Source of the DNA: a virus
Strand: one strand, 5' to 3'
Length of the DNA: 55,758 nucleotides
Virus record (IMG/VR): IMGVR_UViG_3300046777_000527
Span: 1 to 55,758 of that record
Below are positions 34,073-41,634 of this stretch, one piece after another; the stretch's first letter is position 1; each line of letters starts with the position of its first letter. Made by a program: the position numbers and the translations under genes. A model generated the notes under the pieces. That model ran no database searches, had not been told where the DNA came from, and worked only from the letters and a program-made list of their open reading frames with translations.

Positions 34073-34289
34073 CCTTCACCCCACTGAGTCTCGCAGCGAA
34101 CCCATCGTAGAACGCACGCTGGTATATCTCCCAACATAGGATTGCCACGGCGGTCTGTTGCTCATCAGGCACTCGTCCGTCCATCTGGTTCATCCAGTGC
34201 GCACCATCACTCCAGTTCACATAGAACAGTCGTCTGCATTCTTTATCTAGTTCACTCGGTACTTGTGCCATGTTGTGATCTCCGCTCAT
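34065..34289 (-). CDS. Small unknown protein (74 aa)
   Basis: The start is ATG 34289, with GGGAGGAGAT upstream, and the A is shared with the upstream stop (ATGA). Five upstream codons in frame have no SD. The protein is mixed helical with RRLFYVNWSDGAHWM and two cysteines. It has no known family. Each side overlaps a neighbour. Confidence 0.6.
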   Translation of the reverse strand: MSGDHNMAQVPSELDKECRRLFYVNWSDGAHWMNQMDGRVPDEQQTAVAILCWEIYQRAFYDGFAARLSGVKDE

Positions 34290-34441
34290 ATCTCCTCCCA
34301 CTCCTCTACGTCGCCCACACCCTCGGCTTTGCTCAGGTCGAACTTCTCCTGCATTAGCAGCAGTGCATCTTCCTCGTTGTCTGCTTCGACCTCGACCTCT
34401 TGGTAGTACCTAAACACCACTGTGCCTCTGTATCTAGTCAT
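34286..34441 (-). CDS. Small acidic protein (51 aa)
   Basis: This short frame fills a gap exactly between two genes. It starts with ATG overlapping the stop of the zinc-type protein and ends in the ATGA of the next gene. The protein is acidic (VEVEADNEEDALLL, then DVEEWEEI) with an N-terminal beta-like stretch. It has no family. Its tight coupling on both sides supports it. Confidence 0.6.
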   Translation of the reverse strand: MTRYRGTVVFRYYQEVEVEADNEEDALLLMQEKFDLSKAEGVGDVEEWEEI

Positions 34442-34665
34442 GTCGTCCTCTTTGGGTTTAGTTGTTTAAGAATCTCGCGGTCAGTGACTACCATGTAAGC
34501 CACCTTGTTCATGTTCACCACGCAATGCTTCACTTGCCTTGCTACCTTGTCCCCGCACTGTGGGCAGGTGATCGGCTCTTTGTCGTTTATGCAACGCTGC
34601 GCCCTTGCCGGTGCTACCTGCTCCACGTAGCACTGTGTGCATAGGTATCTAGTGTCCTCATCCAT
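34438..34665 (-). CDS. Small zinc-ribbon-like protein (75 aa)
   Basis: CTQC (9-12) and CPQC (34-37) form two CxxC knuckles 25 residues apart, as in small zinc ribbons that bind nucleic acid or proteins. Start is ATG 34665 after GAGAGG; a GTG two codons earlier is less likely. It overlaps the downstream gene by ATGA. It may be a transcription or repair accessory factor. No known relative was recognised. Confidence 0.65.
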   Translation of the reverse strand: MDEDTRYLCTQCYVEQVAPARAQRCINDKEPITCPQCGDKVARQVKHCVVNMNKVAYMVVTDREILKQLNPKRTT

Positions 34666-34903
34666 GTTCACCTCTCAATAGCTTGTACTTAAGTTCAATG
34701 TGGTTGCGCACCTCTGCTTCTGTGTACTCGTCTGGGTCTAGGAACTCCTCGTTGCCGGTGTCATGCCACAGGATTACCCACTGCGCATCAAAATCACTAG
34801 GTTCGGCAAAATCCCCATCAACATTAACAGCTTGATAAGACGCAACGTCCTCACCATTTTCGTTCAAGTCCCACCACCCCACGTTGTCTTTAATCCACTC
34901 CAT
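34658..34903 (-). CDS. Small acidic protein (81 aa)
   Basis: Start is ATG 34903, sharing its A with the stop of the upstream gene; GTG one codon earlier is less likely. The protein is acidic and aromatic (DNVGWWDLNENGED, DFDAQWVILWHD). It looks like one of the acidic nucleic-acid mimic-like small phage proteins, but nothing shows a host target. Function is unknown. Confidence 0.55.
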   Translation of the reverse strand: MEWIKDNVGWWDLNENGEDVASYQAVNVDGDFAEPSDFDAQWVILWHDTGNEEFLDPDEYTEAEVRNHIELKYKLLRGEHG

Positions 34904-35085
34904 CACTGCACCTGTCTGGGTTCTGCCATGATCTGCCAGTAGTCAAAGTTCTCTAGGTATGCAGCGCGTTGACGCTCAAGCCACTCGTTCTCTAGCATCT
35001 CTAACAATGCCTCGTCTGCTTCGGATAGTGCGTCGTCGAACGCAGCCTGTTGTAATTCCATTAACCCTTTCTTTACCTGTCCCAT
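34903..35085 (-). CDS. Small acidic helical protein (60 aa)
   Basis: The protein is helix-forming and acidic in the middle (ALSEADEALLEMLENEW), with a basic start. SD AAAGGGG is close upstream of the ATG. It is the second gene of the leftward run after the tiny membrane peptide. No family is known. Confidence 0.6.
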   Translation of the reverse strand: MGQVKKGLMELQQAAFDDALSEADEALLEMLENEWLERQRAAYLENFDYWQIMAEPRQVQ

Positions 35086-35099
35086 GTTTATCCCCTTTG

Positions 35100-35195
35100 T
35101 TAGAAAACCCAGATGATGAGTGCGAATCCTACGATTGCACCGATGAATGCACCGACTATTGCGGCGACGATTGCTTCCATCTCATGATCTTGCAT
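35100..35195 (-). CDS. Tiny membrane peptide with glycine zipper (31 aa)
   Basis: The peptide is MQDHEMEAIV followed by AAIVGAFIGAIVGFALII and a short aromatic end. The G-x3-G-x3-G spacing is a glycine zipper that packs helices in membranes. A perfect SD (AGGAGGTCACA) precedes the ATG. It is the first gene after the CTTACA array, so it is the promoter-proximal gene of this leftward run. It could form a small membrane oligomer. Lysis control is possible but not shown. Confidence 0.65.
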   Translation of the reverse strand: MQDHEMEAIVAAIVGAFIGAIVGFALIIWVF

Positions 35196-35332
35196 TGTGA
35201 CCTCCTGAGTGTAAGGAAAATACCCCTGTTTGTAAGGAAAAAAGGGCTGAATCTAACGGAACTCTTACAAAAGAAAAGCGCACCTGAGAATCTTACAATG
35301 TAGCAATGGTGCGGTGTTTGAGATGTTCTTAT

Positions 35333-35364
35333 ATTATATTATTATTATTATGTAAGAATGTAAG
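35333..35364 (-). promoter_or_regulatory. Candidate leftward promoter within CTTACA array
   Basis: On the leftward strand TATAAT is exact at 35338-35333. A CTTACA copy at 35364-35359 could serve as a weak -35 with an adjacent AT-rich spacer (about 20 bp), or 17 bp with the alternative -10 TAATAT. The transcript would start about 130 bp before the first small gene. If the CTTACA motifs are operators, a regulator would cover this promoter. The -35 match is poor, so confidence is low. Confidence 0.35.
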
Positions 35365-35392
35365 AGGATTTTAAAAACAGAGCGACACCCCG

Positions 35393-35411
35393 CTGCCTAT
35401 TTTTTAGGCAG
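35393..35411. other. Hairpin with T5 loop inside the array
   Basis: CTGCCTA at 35393-35399 pairs with TAGGCAG at 35405-35411 around a TTTTT loop. It sits between CTTACA copies at 35359 and 35416. It is not followed by a T tract on either strand, so it is unlikely to be a terminator. A replication or structure-specific protein could recognise it. Confidence 0.45.
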
Positions 35412-35574
35412 GTGCTGTAAGACCTCTCCGACGAGAATTTTCGGAATCGTTCAATTTTTCGTCTTACAATCTTACAATGCTGTAAGTCTTTGATTTTAAA
35501 GGGAAAATAGTGTAAGATTTCATCTGAGCAAGTCTTACAGTCTTACAATGCTTGCCTTTTAAAACCAAAGCGGA

Positions 35575-35597
35575 TATGCTGCTGATACAGCAGCATA
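35575..35597 (-). terminator. Perfect 10-bp hairpin after the 165-residue gene
   Basis: TATGCTGCTG at 35575-35584 pairs perfectly with CAGCAGCATA at 35588-35597, with an ATA loop. It is 16 bp downstream of the gene at 35614-36111 on the leftward strand. A TTTT run lies about 12 bp after it, so it may act as a weak terminator or as a transcript-stabilising hairpin. It would separate this gene from the array-driven operon. Confidence 0.5.
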
Positions 35598-35613
35598 CCC
35601 AAGCCCGCCCCAC

Positions 35614-36111
35614 TTACTCCGCTTTTGCTGGTACGAGTGCGCGCAGTGGCTCCAGTAACTCCATATGCGCGATAGTGACCGACTCTTGCTGCGCGAATTT
35701 TTCGCACTGTTTGACTAGTGCTTCAATCTTAACGGCAAGGTCATACATTGAGACTGGGTTCGGTGCTTTGATAGCTTCGTACCACGGAAGTTCTGCTAAT
35801 GATACGAACAATTCCATAGGGTCTGTTTCTACATCGTCGCGCTTACGATAGATAAAGTTCTTGACAGTCTTATCGTACTCAAGCTTGCCGAACTTTTCCA
35901 AATAAGCAACGAAGCTATTAAGGCGCAAGCCTTTATTAGCTGATAGAGTTTCATAGATACCCTGAGCTACTGTGACATCACCATGCACGTTAGCGTAGCC
36001 GATAGCTGAGACTGCGAGTTTCTGAATATCACGGTTTAGTGATTTGCCGCGACCCGATACCGATTTTGCGAGTTCGATAACTTGATCTTTGGTAAGCAGA
36101 TTTGCTGACAT
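35614..36111 (-). CDS. Unknown early phage protein (165 aa)
   Basis: Start is ATG 36111 after AAGGGGG; an upstream ATG five codons earlier is less suited. The protein starts MSANLLTKDQVIELAK, then RGKSLNRDIQKLAVS, and is helical with a basic patch (IYRKRDDVE). Similar small proteins recur in phage early regions, but no function is known to me. It is alone between two large non-coding control regions, so it may be the early regulator that acts on them. A DNA-binding role is inferred only from position. Confidence 0.65.
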   Translation of the reverse strand: MSANLLTKDQVIELAKSVSGRGKSLNRDIQKLAVSAIGYANVHGDVTVAQGIYETLSANKGLRLNSFVAYLEKFGKLEYDKTVKNFIYRKRDDVETDPMELFVSLAELPWYEAIKAPNPVSMYDLAVKIEALVKQCEKFAQQESVTIAHMELLEPLRALVPAKAE

Positions 36112-36135
36112 GATAACCCCCTTCATTGTTTAATT

Positions 36136-36180
36136 GACAATAGCATAGGAACTGAGCGAACTCTGACCTATGCCATTGTC
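36136..36180. promoter_or_regulatory. Long inverted repeat upstream of the 165-residue gene
   Basis: GACAATAGCATAGG (36136-36149) and CCTATGCCATTGTC (36167-36180) are inverted repeats with 13 of 14 matches and a 17-nt spacer. In leftward RNA the mismatch becomes a G-U pair, so a 14-bp stem can form. It ends 25 bp before the gene's start codon. It could be an operator half-site pair, a leader hairpin or the end of an upstream RNA. No T tract follows. Confidence 0.65.
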
Positions 36181-36751
36181 CGGCGCGCTGGCATATGACA
36201 CACCGAAAACAATGTTTAGCCTTGCATTTTTACTAACGCGGTTCTAAACCGCTAATTAGTAGCACGATACAGAACGAACAACACATTAGCGAAAAGATAA
36301 TGCGCGCCCTGTATGCACTATGCTAGGGTTTGCCTGACCGAGCGATTCTTAATTGTCGCCTGATTCCAGTCAGCATGTATCCTCAGTCACTACGCACGAA
36401 CCCCTACCTGCAAGCCCTTGCACGTTTCACTGAGGTTTGCATAACCCCATCACCCTAGTTTTCCCCCATTACAGAGGCGGTGACCTGAGCGCGGCATTTC
36501 GGTGCGCGCCCTATCCCTACACACCGATATGCACTAGGCTCGGTGTCGCCCTACGATTCCATTATGCCCGTATTGCACCGCAACATCGTTGTGGATACGT
36601 TAGCAATAATAAGCGCAGGCTCTGCGAGGCAAAGGCGTAACGTCAAAAGCGAAAGTCAAAAGCGCACAGCTTGGATCACCACGACGGCTGGTGGCATAAC
36701 GAAAAAATTCGTCGGAGCACCACATACCCCCCACCCCCCAGATATGCAGAG
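36181..36751. other. Non-coding control region without called gene
   Basis: No convincing gene was found in this stretch. A hairpin lies at 36232-36260, with GCGGTT and AACCGC as its core stem. Two segments, near 36302 and 36502, share TGCGCGCCCT and TATGCACTA. The region switches from leftward to rightward genes and thus likely holds divergent promoters. No clear -10/-35 pair was seen. Confidence 0.5.
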
Positions 36752-36871
36752 TAGGAGTCCCAACAAACACATACACACTAATTTGCACAACCAATACCAC
36801 CCCCCATAACAATTCTTACACTACATATCAAAATCACAATATTCAGAACACCCCCCAATAGGAGTCCCAAC
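36733..36871. repeat. C6 tracts and 13-bp direct repeats
   Basis: ACCCCCCA occurs at 36733-36740, 36799-36806 and 36850-36857; another C6 run is adjacent to the first. TAGGAGTCCCAAC is repeated exactly at 36752-36764 and 36859-36871, 107 bp apart, each after a C6 tract. One more CTTACA lies at 36815-36820. The complementary strand has G6 runs that could form G-quadruplexes. Repeated sites next to the small terminase gene fit a packaging (pac) recognition region. Confidence 0.55.
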
Positions 36872-36989
36872 CTCCTCTGCAAAACGGGGTATATTTATAT
36901 TTCCAGCGGCGGTGTGGTGGGTACACGCAGACCGACAAGGCTAGGTTGCTCGGTTCGAATCCGAGACGCTGGACTCCTTTACAAAACGG
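36872..36989. repeat. 16-bp direct repeats flanking the tRNA-like element
   Basis: CTCCTCTGCAAAACGG at 36872-36887 and CTCCTTTACAAAACGG at 36974-36989 differ at two bases. They are 102 bp apart and lie at either side of the tRNA-like element. Such boundaries could come from insertion of a short segment, or mark a two-site binding region. The left copy directly follows a TAGGAGTCCCAAC repeat. Confidence 0.55.
36902..36974 (+). other. tRNA-like element, probably degenerate
   Basis: TCCAGCG (36902-36908) pairs perfectly with CGCTGGA (36967-36973). A D-arm of GTGT (36912-36915) and ACAC (36923-36926), and a T-arm CTCGG TTCGAAT CCGAG (36949-36965) with the canonical TTCGAAT loop, are clear. The 20 bases between them do not give a canonical 7-nt anticodon loop: at best GACC and GGTT pair around 10 nt. 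Position 8 is not T, and the 3' end is not CCA. It looks like a decayed or tRNA-mimic structure ahead of the small terminase gene. A working tRNA is not supported. Confidence 0.5.
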
Positions 36990-37013
36990 CACCCCAGTGT
37001 TATAACCGCGCCC

Positions 37014-37643
37014 ATGGTTAACATCGAACCTACAGCGGGGCCTGCTGTGCCTTACAACACGGACCCCGAGGAAGCCAAAACCTTCCACGACACACTAGCT
37101 GTGGCGGCAAACACTGCTGACCTATTAAAAGAGCTAGGTGCTCCGATGGAGACAGAAAAGGACGACATAGACAAAGTCGTCAACCTCCTTAAAGCCAGCG
37201 AACGACATAAAGCCCCAGTAGCTTTGCGAGACTCCGGTACCGCCAGCGCCGCCGCTTTGTTCCTAAAGTCATATGCCAATAAAGTAGCTGCCGATGCAGC
37301 TGAGATACGCAGTGCTATCACGGCAAAACTGATGGAGATTGCGAACTGTGGCGACCCACGGTATGAACTCAAAGCTCTGGAACTGCTAGGCAAACATAGT
37401 GACATCGGCCTCTTTACTGAGCGCAGCGAGATAACGATCAACCACAAGACATCCGACGACCTAGAAGCAGCTATTAAAGAACGAGTAAAGCGGCTGCTCA
37501 ATGCGACCACCGTGGATGTGACCCCCGTAATAGATAATCTTGATGAAGAACTCGGCGTGATAGACGACGAGCCGCGTGCGTTGCTAGACGAGATAGGCGG
37601 AAAAGCCGACGAGGGGGACGATGACGACACCCACCCTCAATAA
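37014..37643 (+). CDS. terS: Terminase small subunit
   Basis: The 209-residue protein has a helical, Ala/Lys-rich middle and the segment KALELLGKHSDIGLFTER (about 120-137), which resembles many phage small terminases. It ends in an acidic tail. It overlaps the large terminase gene by 23 bp, the usual order. The ATG has no visible SD and lies 40 bp after the tRNA-like element and the direct repeats. TerS binds the packaging signal on concatemeric DNA and hands it to TerL; the repeats just upstream are the natural candidate. Confidence 0.8.
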   Translation: MVNIEPTAGPAVPYNTDPEEAKTFHDTLAVAANTADLLKELGAPMETEKDDIDKVVNLLKASERHKAPVALRDSGTASAAALFLKSYANKVAADAAEIRSAITAKLMEIANCGDPRYELKALELLGKHSDIGLFTERSEITINHKTSDDLEAAIKERVKRLLNATTVDVTPVIDNLDEELGVIDDEPRALLDEIGGKADEGDDDDTHPQ

Positions 37644-39147
37644 TCTAAGCCTGAAAGACATACCTAGCATCCTCCCGCTGCTTAGTCAGTCGGAGCAAAG
37701 GCAGCTGCTGCTTGAGCTAGAGACGCTAGCAGAGCTAAAGAGAAAGGAAGGCGCGCAGAAATACTTCATGAACTTCGTTCAGGAGGTGTGGCCGACGTTC
37801 ATTGTGGGGCGGCATCACCGCAGGATGGCGGAAGCGTTTGAAAGGGTGGCAAATGGGACTTGTAAACGTCTTATTATTAATATGCCTCCTCGCCATACTA
37901 AGTCCGAATTTGCTTCTTATCTTCTCCCTGCTTGGTTTTTAGGGAAATTTCCGCATAAAAAGGTCATTCAGACGTCCCATACTGCTGAACTAGCGGTAGG
38001 TTTTGGTCGAAAAGTGCGAAATTTGGTGGATTCCGAGGTCTATCAGCGCATTTTTCCGGGTGTAGGACTGCAAACTGACAGTAAAGCAGCCGGTCGATGG
38101 AACACAAACAAGGCTGGTGACTACTTCGCTATCGGTGTGGGGGGTGCCGTGACCGGTAAAGGTGCGGATATCCTGATAATTGACGACCCGCACAGCGAAC
38201 AAGAGGCTGCACTGGCTCAAGTGAACCCCGAAATCTACGACAAAGTGTACGAGTGGTACACATCTGGCCCACGTCAGCGTCTACAACCGGGTGGAAGCAT
38301 AGTTATAGTGATGACTCGGTGGTCTTTGCGTGATCTGACCGGGCAAGTTATCAAATCTTCAGCCGCACGCGGCGGAGATGAGTGGGAAGTCATCGAGTTT
38401 CCTGCATTATTGCCATCTGGTAACCCACTTTGGCCTGAGTTCTGGTCTCTTACGGAGCTGGAAGCACTAAAGACGGAACTGCCGAACGCAAAGTGGATGG
38501 CTCAGTACCAGCAACAGCCCACATCCGACAGTGCGGCTATTGTTAAGCGTGAGTGGTGGAGGGTCTGGGAGGGTGAGGACCCGCCTGCATGTGACTTTAT
38601 CCTGCAAACATGGGATACGGCGCACGAGAAGAACACCCGGGCGGACTTTAGTGCCTGCACCACGTGGGGGGTGTGGTACAACCCCGAGGACAACGACCAG
38701 CCTAACTTGATACTGCTAAATAGCTTCAAAGAGCGGCTGGAGTGGGTGGAGCTCAAGAAGCGCGCCTTTGAGCACTACAAGGAGTGGGAGCCCGACAACA
38801 TCCTGATAGAGAAAAAAGCCACGGGTGGGCCGCTGATATATGAGTTCAGGGCCATGGGCATACCTGCCATGGAGTTTACGCCGGGCAAGGGCAACGACAA
38901 GATAAGTAGGCTAAATGCCGTCTCAGACATCATAGCTTCAGGTAAGGTGTGGGTACCTGAGACACGGTGGGCCGAGGAGCTGGTGGACGAGATAGCGTCA
39001 TTCCCCAGTGGAGAGCATGACGACTTAGTTGACGCGACCACACTGGCGCTGATGAGGTTTAGACAAGGTGGGTTCATACGCCTGCCTAGCGACGAGCCGG
39101 ACGAGATCAAGTGGTTCAAGTCGCACAGACGCGAAGCATATTATTAA
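37621..39147 (+). CDS. terL: Terminase large subunit
   Basis: The ATPase half has a variant Walker A, MPPRHTKS at 88-95, and Walker B ILIIDDPH (184-191). The nuclease half has D332 in WDTA, E397 in IEKKATG and the HDDLVDATT cluster with D468 and D471. The length (508) is normal. It packages DNA into the prohead with TerS and portal. Bases about 37850-38060 are AT-rich with T-ending codons unlike flanking segments, which hints at recombination within the gene. Confidence 0.95.
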   Translation: MTTPTLNNLSLKDIPSILPLLSQSEQRQLLLELETLAELKRKEGAQKYFMNFVQEVWPTFIVGRHHRRMAEAFERVANGTCKRLIINMPPRHTKSEFASYLLPAWFLGKFPHKKVIQTSHTAELAVGFGRKVRNLVDSEVYQRIFPGVGLQTDSKAAGRWNTNKAGDYFAIGVGGAVTGKGADILIIDDPHSEQEAALAQVNPEIYDKVYEWYTSGPRQRLQPGGSIVIVMTRWSLRDLTGQVIKSSAARGGDEWEVIEFPALLPSGNPLWPEFWSLTELEALKTELPNAKWMAQYQQQPTSDSAAIVKREWWRVWEGEDPPACDFILQTWDTAHEKNTRADFSACTTWGVWYNPEDNDQPNLILLNSFKERLEWVELKKRAFEHYKEWEPDNILIEKKATGGPLIYEFRAMGIPAMEFTPGKGNDKISRLNAVSDIIASGKVWVPETRWAEELVDEIASFPSGEHDDLVDATTLALMRFRQGGFIRLPSDEPDEIKWFKSHRREAYY

Positions 39148-39156
39148 GGATAGATC

Positions 39157-41634
39157 ATGGCAATCGACAAAGCACTATATGCAGCACCTCAAGGACTGGG
39201 CGTGGAGGAGATGGAGCCTGACCTTGAAATTGAGATCGAAGACCCGGAGTCAGTGACTATCGGCATGGATGGTCTGGAGGTTGAGATCACACCTGACGAC
39301 GAGGAGGATGACTTTGATGCCAACCTCGCTGAAGAGATGGATGAGCAGGAGCTGGCGATACTAGCTGGTGAGTTAATAAGTGACATCGAGGATGACCTGT
39401 CGTCCCGCAAGGACTGGGTGCAGACTTATGTTGATGGCCTTGACCTACTGGGGATGAAACTTGAAGAGAGAACGGAGCCGTGGGCGGGAGCTTGTGGAGT
39501 CGTACATCCGCTTATGTCGGAAGCTTTGGTTAAGTTCCAGTCCGAGACCATCATGGAAACTTTTCCGGCGGCTGGTCCTGTCAAAACTAAGATCATCGGA
39601 AAAGAGACTCCGGAGAAAAAAGACGCTTCAGAGCGTGTACAGGCAGATATGAATTACCGCCTGACGGAGCAGATGCCTGAGTTCCGTCCAGAGCATGAGC
39701 GCATGTTGTGGGGCTTGGGTCTGTCAGGCAACGCATTTAAGAAGGTCTACTATGATCCGGCACTGGGTCGTCAGGTGTCTATATTTGTCCCGGCTGAAGA
39801 CTTGATCGTGCCGTACGGCGCGAGTTCTCTGCGCACAGCGGAGCGTGTCACACATGTGATGAGGAAGACCGAGAACGAGATGAGGAAGCTGCAGGTCGAT
39901 GGCTTCTATAGAGACATTGATCTGGGCGAGCCACAGAATATTCTTGATGATATCGAGAAGAAGATCGCTGAGAAGCTGGGCTTTAGAGCAACAATAGATA
40001 GTCGCTACAGACTGTATGAAGTGCAGGTTGAGTTAGACCTGCCGGGGTATGAGGACAAGGATGAGGACGGAGAACCAACGGGGATCGCACTCCCATACAT
40101 CGTCACAGTCGAAAAAACCAGCCAAAAAATCCTTGCCGTCCGCCGCAACTGGCGGCCAGAAGACAAGCTCAAGAACAAGCGCAACCACTTCGTCCACTAC
40201 GGCTACGTCCCGGGGTTCGGCTTCTACTGCTTCGGACTCATTCATCTTATCGGAGCTTTTGCAAAGTCGGGCACATCCATTCTGCGTCAACTGGTTGATG
40301 CAGGCACCCTCTCCAACCTTCCGGGTGGGCTTAAATCTAGAGGACTGCGCATCAAAGGAGACGACACCCCCATCACTCCCGGCGAATTTAGAGATGTCGA
40401 TGTCCCGAGTGGAAGCATTAGGGACAACATTCTCCCTCTCCCCTACAAAGAACCCAGTCAAGTCCTAGCAGGCTTGATGAACCAGATCATCGAGGAAGGC
40501 CGTCGGTTCGCCTCTGCTGCAGATATGAAGGTCTCCGACATGTCGGCGCAGGCGCCTGTGGGCACCACGCTGGCAATTCTGGAGCGCACACTTAAAGTGA
40601 TGTCGGCAGTTCAGGCCCGCATCCACTACTCGATGCAAGAGGAGTTTAGGCTTCTCAAAGACATCATCCGTGACTACACCTCACCTGACTATGACTACGA
40701 GCCCTTCGAAGGCCGTCCGTCAGTAAAGCAGGAAGACTATGACCAAGTAGACGTCATCCCGGTCAGTGATCCTAACGCTGCAACCATGAGTCAGAAAGTG
40801 GTGCAGTATCAAGCTGCACTGCAGCTGGCACAAACGGCTCCGCAACTGTATGACCTGCCATACCTGCACCGTCAGATGTTGGACGTGCTGGGCATTAAGA
40901 ATGCATCAAAAATGGTGCCGCTGCCAGATGACCAGAAGCCACGTGACCCCATCACGGAGAACATGGACCTGCTAAAAGGCAAGCCGCTAAAAGCATTCAT
41001 GTTCCAAGATCATCAGGCGCATATCATGGTCCACCAAGCTGCAGTGCAAGACCCCAAGGTGCAGATGCTACTTGCACAGAATCCGAACGCACAAGCAATG
41101 ATGGCGGCTATGCAGGCGCATATCGCAGAACACCTAGGCTTTGAGTACAAGCGTCAGATGCAAGAGATGATGGGTATCGAGCTGCCGGACTACGACGAGG
41201 ATGAGGACACCGTCATTCCGCACGAAATGGAGAACCGCATCGCTCAGGCTGCAGCTCAAGCGTCGCAGGTTCTGCTACAGCAACATCAGCAGGAGGCGCA
41301 AGCGCAACAGGCGCAGCAACAGCTGCAAGACCCTGTGGTCCAGATGCAGATGCAAGAGCTGGCCATCAAGCAAGCAGAACAGCAACGCAAGGCACAGAAG
41401 GACGCCATCGACGCACAGCTCAAGCAAGAGCAGCTGGAGATCGAGCGTCAACGCATCGAGTCGCAAGAGCAGATCGCTGGTGCAAACCTTGCTATGAAGC
41501 ATCTAAACGACAAAGAACGACTGGACGCAGAGCAGGAGCGTGAGGGCTTTAGAGCTGGCATGCAGATGATGCAGAAGCGCCATGAGGTCGCTAATAAACC
41601 ACAACCCAAGCCGCCTACCAAGAAAGGTGAATAA
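39157..41634 (+). CDS. Portal protein
   Basis: The 825-residue protein has an acidic N-terminal arm, a large alpha/beta core and a Gln-rich helical C-terminus (from about 690), as in podovirus portals. Landmarks include ERTEPWAGACGVVHPLM and PFEGRPSVKQEDYD. It forms the dodecameric ring at the DNA entry vertex. It has an SD (AAGGA, 8 bp upstream) and follows TerL by 9 bp. Bases around 40060-40460 use mostly C-ending codons, unlike their neighbours. Confidence 0.9.
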   Translation: MAIDKALYAAPQGLGVEEMEPDLEIEIEDPESVTIGMDGLEVEITPDDEEDDFDANLAEEMDEQELAILAGELISDIEDDLSSRKDWVQTYVDGLDLLGMKLEERTEPWAGACGVVHPLMSEALVKFQSETIMETFPAAGPVKTKIIGKETPEKKDASERVQADMNYRLTEQMPEFRPEHERMLWGLGLSGNAFKKVYYDPALGRQVSIFVPAEDLIVPYGASSLRTAERVTHVMRKTENEMRKLQVDGFYRDIDLGEPQNILDDIEKKIAEKLGFRATIDSRYRLYEVQVELDLPGYEDKDEDGEPTGIALPYIVTVEKTSQKILAVRRNWRPEDKLKNKRNHFVHYGYVPGFGFYCFGLIHLIGAFAKSGTSILRQLVDAGTLSNLPGGLKSRGLRIKGDDTPITPGEFRDVDVPSGSIRDNILPLPYKEPSQVLAGLMNQIIEEGRRFASAADMKVSDMSAQAPVGTTLAILERTLKVMSAVQARIHYSMQEEFRLLKDIIRDYTSPDYDYEPFEGRPSVKQEDYDQVDVIPVSDPNAATMSQKVVQYQAALQLAQTAPQLYDLPYLHRQMLDVLGIKNASKMVPLPDDQKPRDPITENMDLLKGKPLKAFMFQDHQAHIMVHQAAVQDPKVQMLLAQNPNAQAMMAAMQAHIAEHLGFEYKRQMQEMMGIELPDYDEDEDTVIPHEMENRIAQAAAQASQVLLQQHQQEAQAQQAQQQLQDPVVQMQMQELAIKQAEQQRKAQKDAIDAQLKQEQLEIERQRIESQEQIAGANLAMKHLNDKERLDAEQEREGFRAGMQMMQKRHEVANKPQPKPPTKKGE

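Larger units (their letters stand above)
35210..35547. repeat. Array of 13 CTTACA/TGTAAG motifs (iteron-like, putative origin or operator)
   Basis: Thirteen exact copies lie at 35210, 35231, 35264, 35292, 35351, 35359, 35416, 35463, 35471, 35481, 35511, 35534 and 35542. Fewer than one would be expected by chance in 338 bp. Three pairs are 8 bp apart in the same orientation, and 35471-35486 is a dyad with a 4-nt spacer. An AT-rich core of repeated ATT lies at about 35331-35350. No gene is present. This looks like a multi-site protein-binding region: a replication origin or an operator for the leftward promoter. The binding protein is not identified. Confidence 0.8.

Noticed and set aside
36902-36974. 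Functional tRNA gene
   Set aside because: No canonical anticodon loop, no T at position 8 and no CCA; kept as tRNA-like only.
36437-37088. Several frames of 67 to 88 residues in the terminase upstream region
   Set aside because: They overlap each other on both strands, lack SDs, and cross C tracts, repeats and the tRNA-like element.
40033-40468. Two long frames overlapping portal (142 residues on minus, 139 on plus)
   Set aside because: They result from C-ending codon bias in this part of portal; no SDs and unlikely protein composition.
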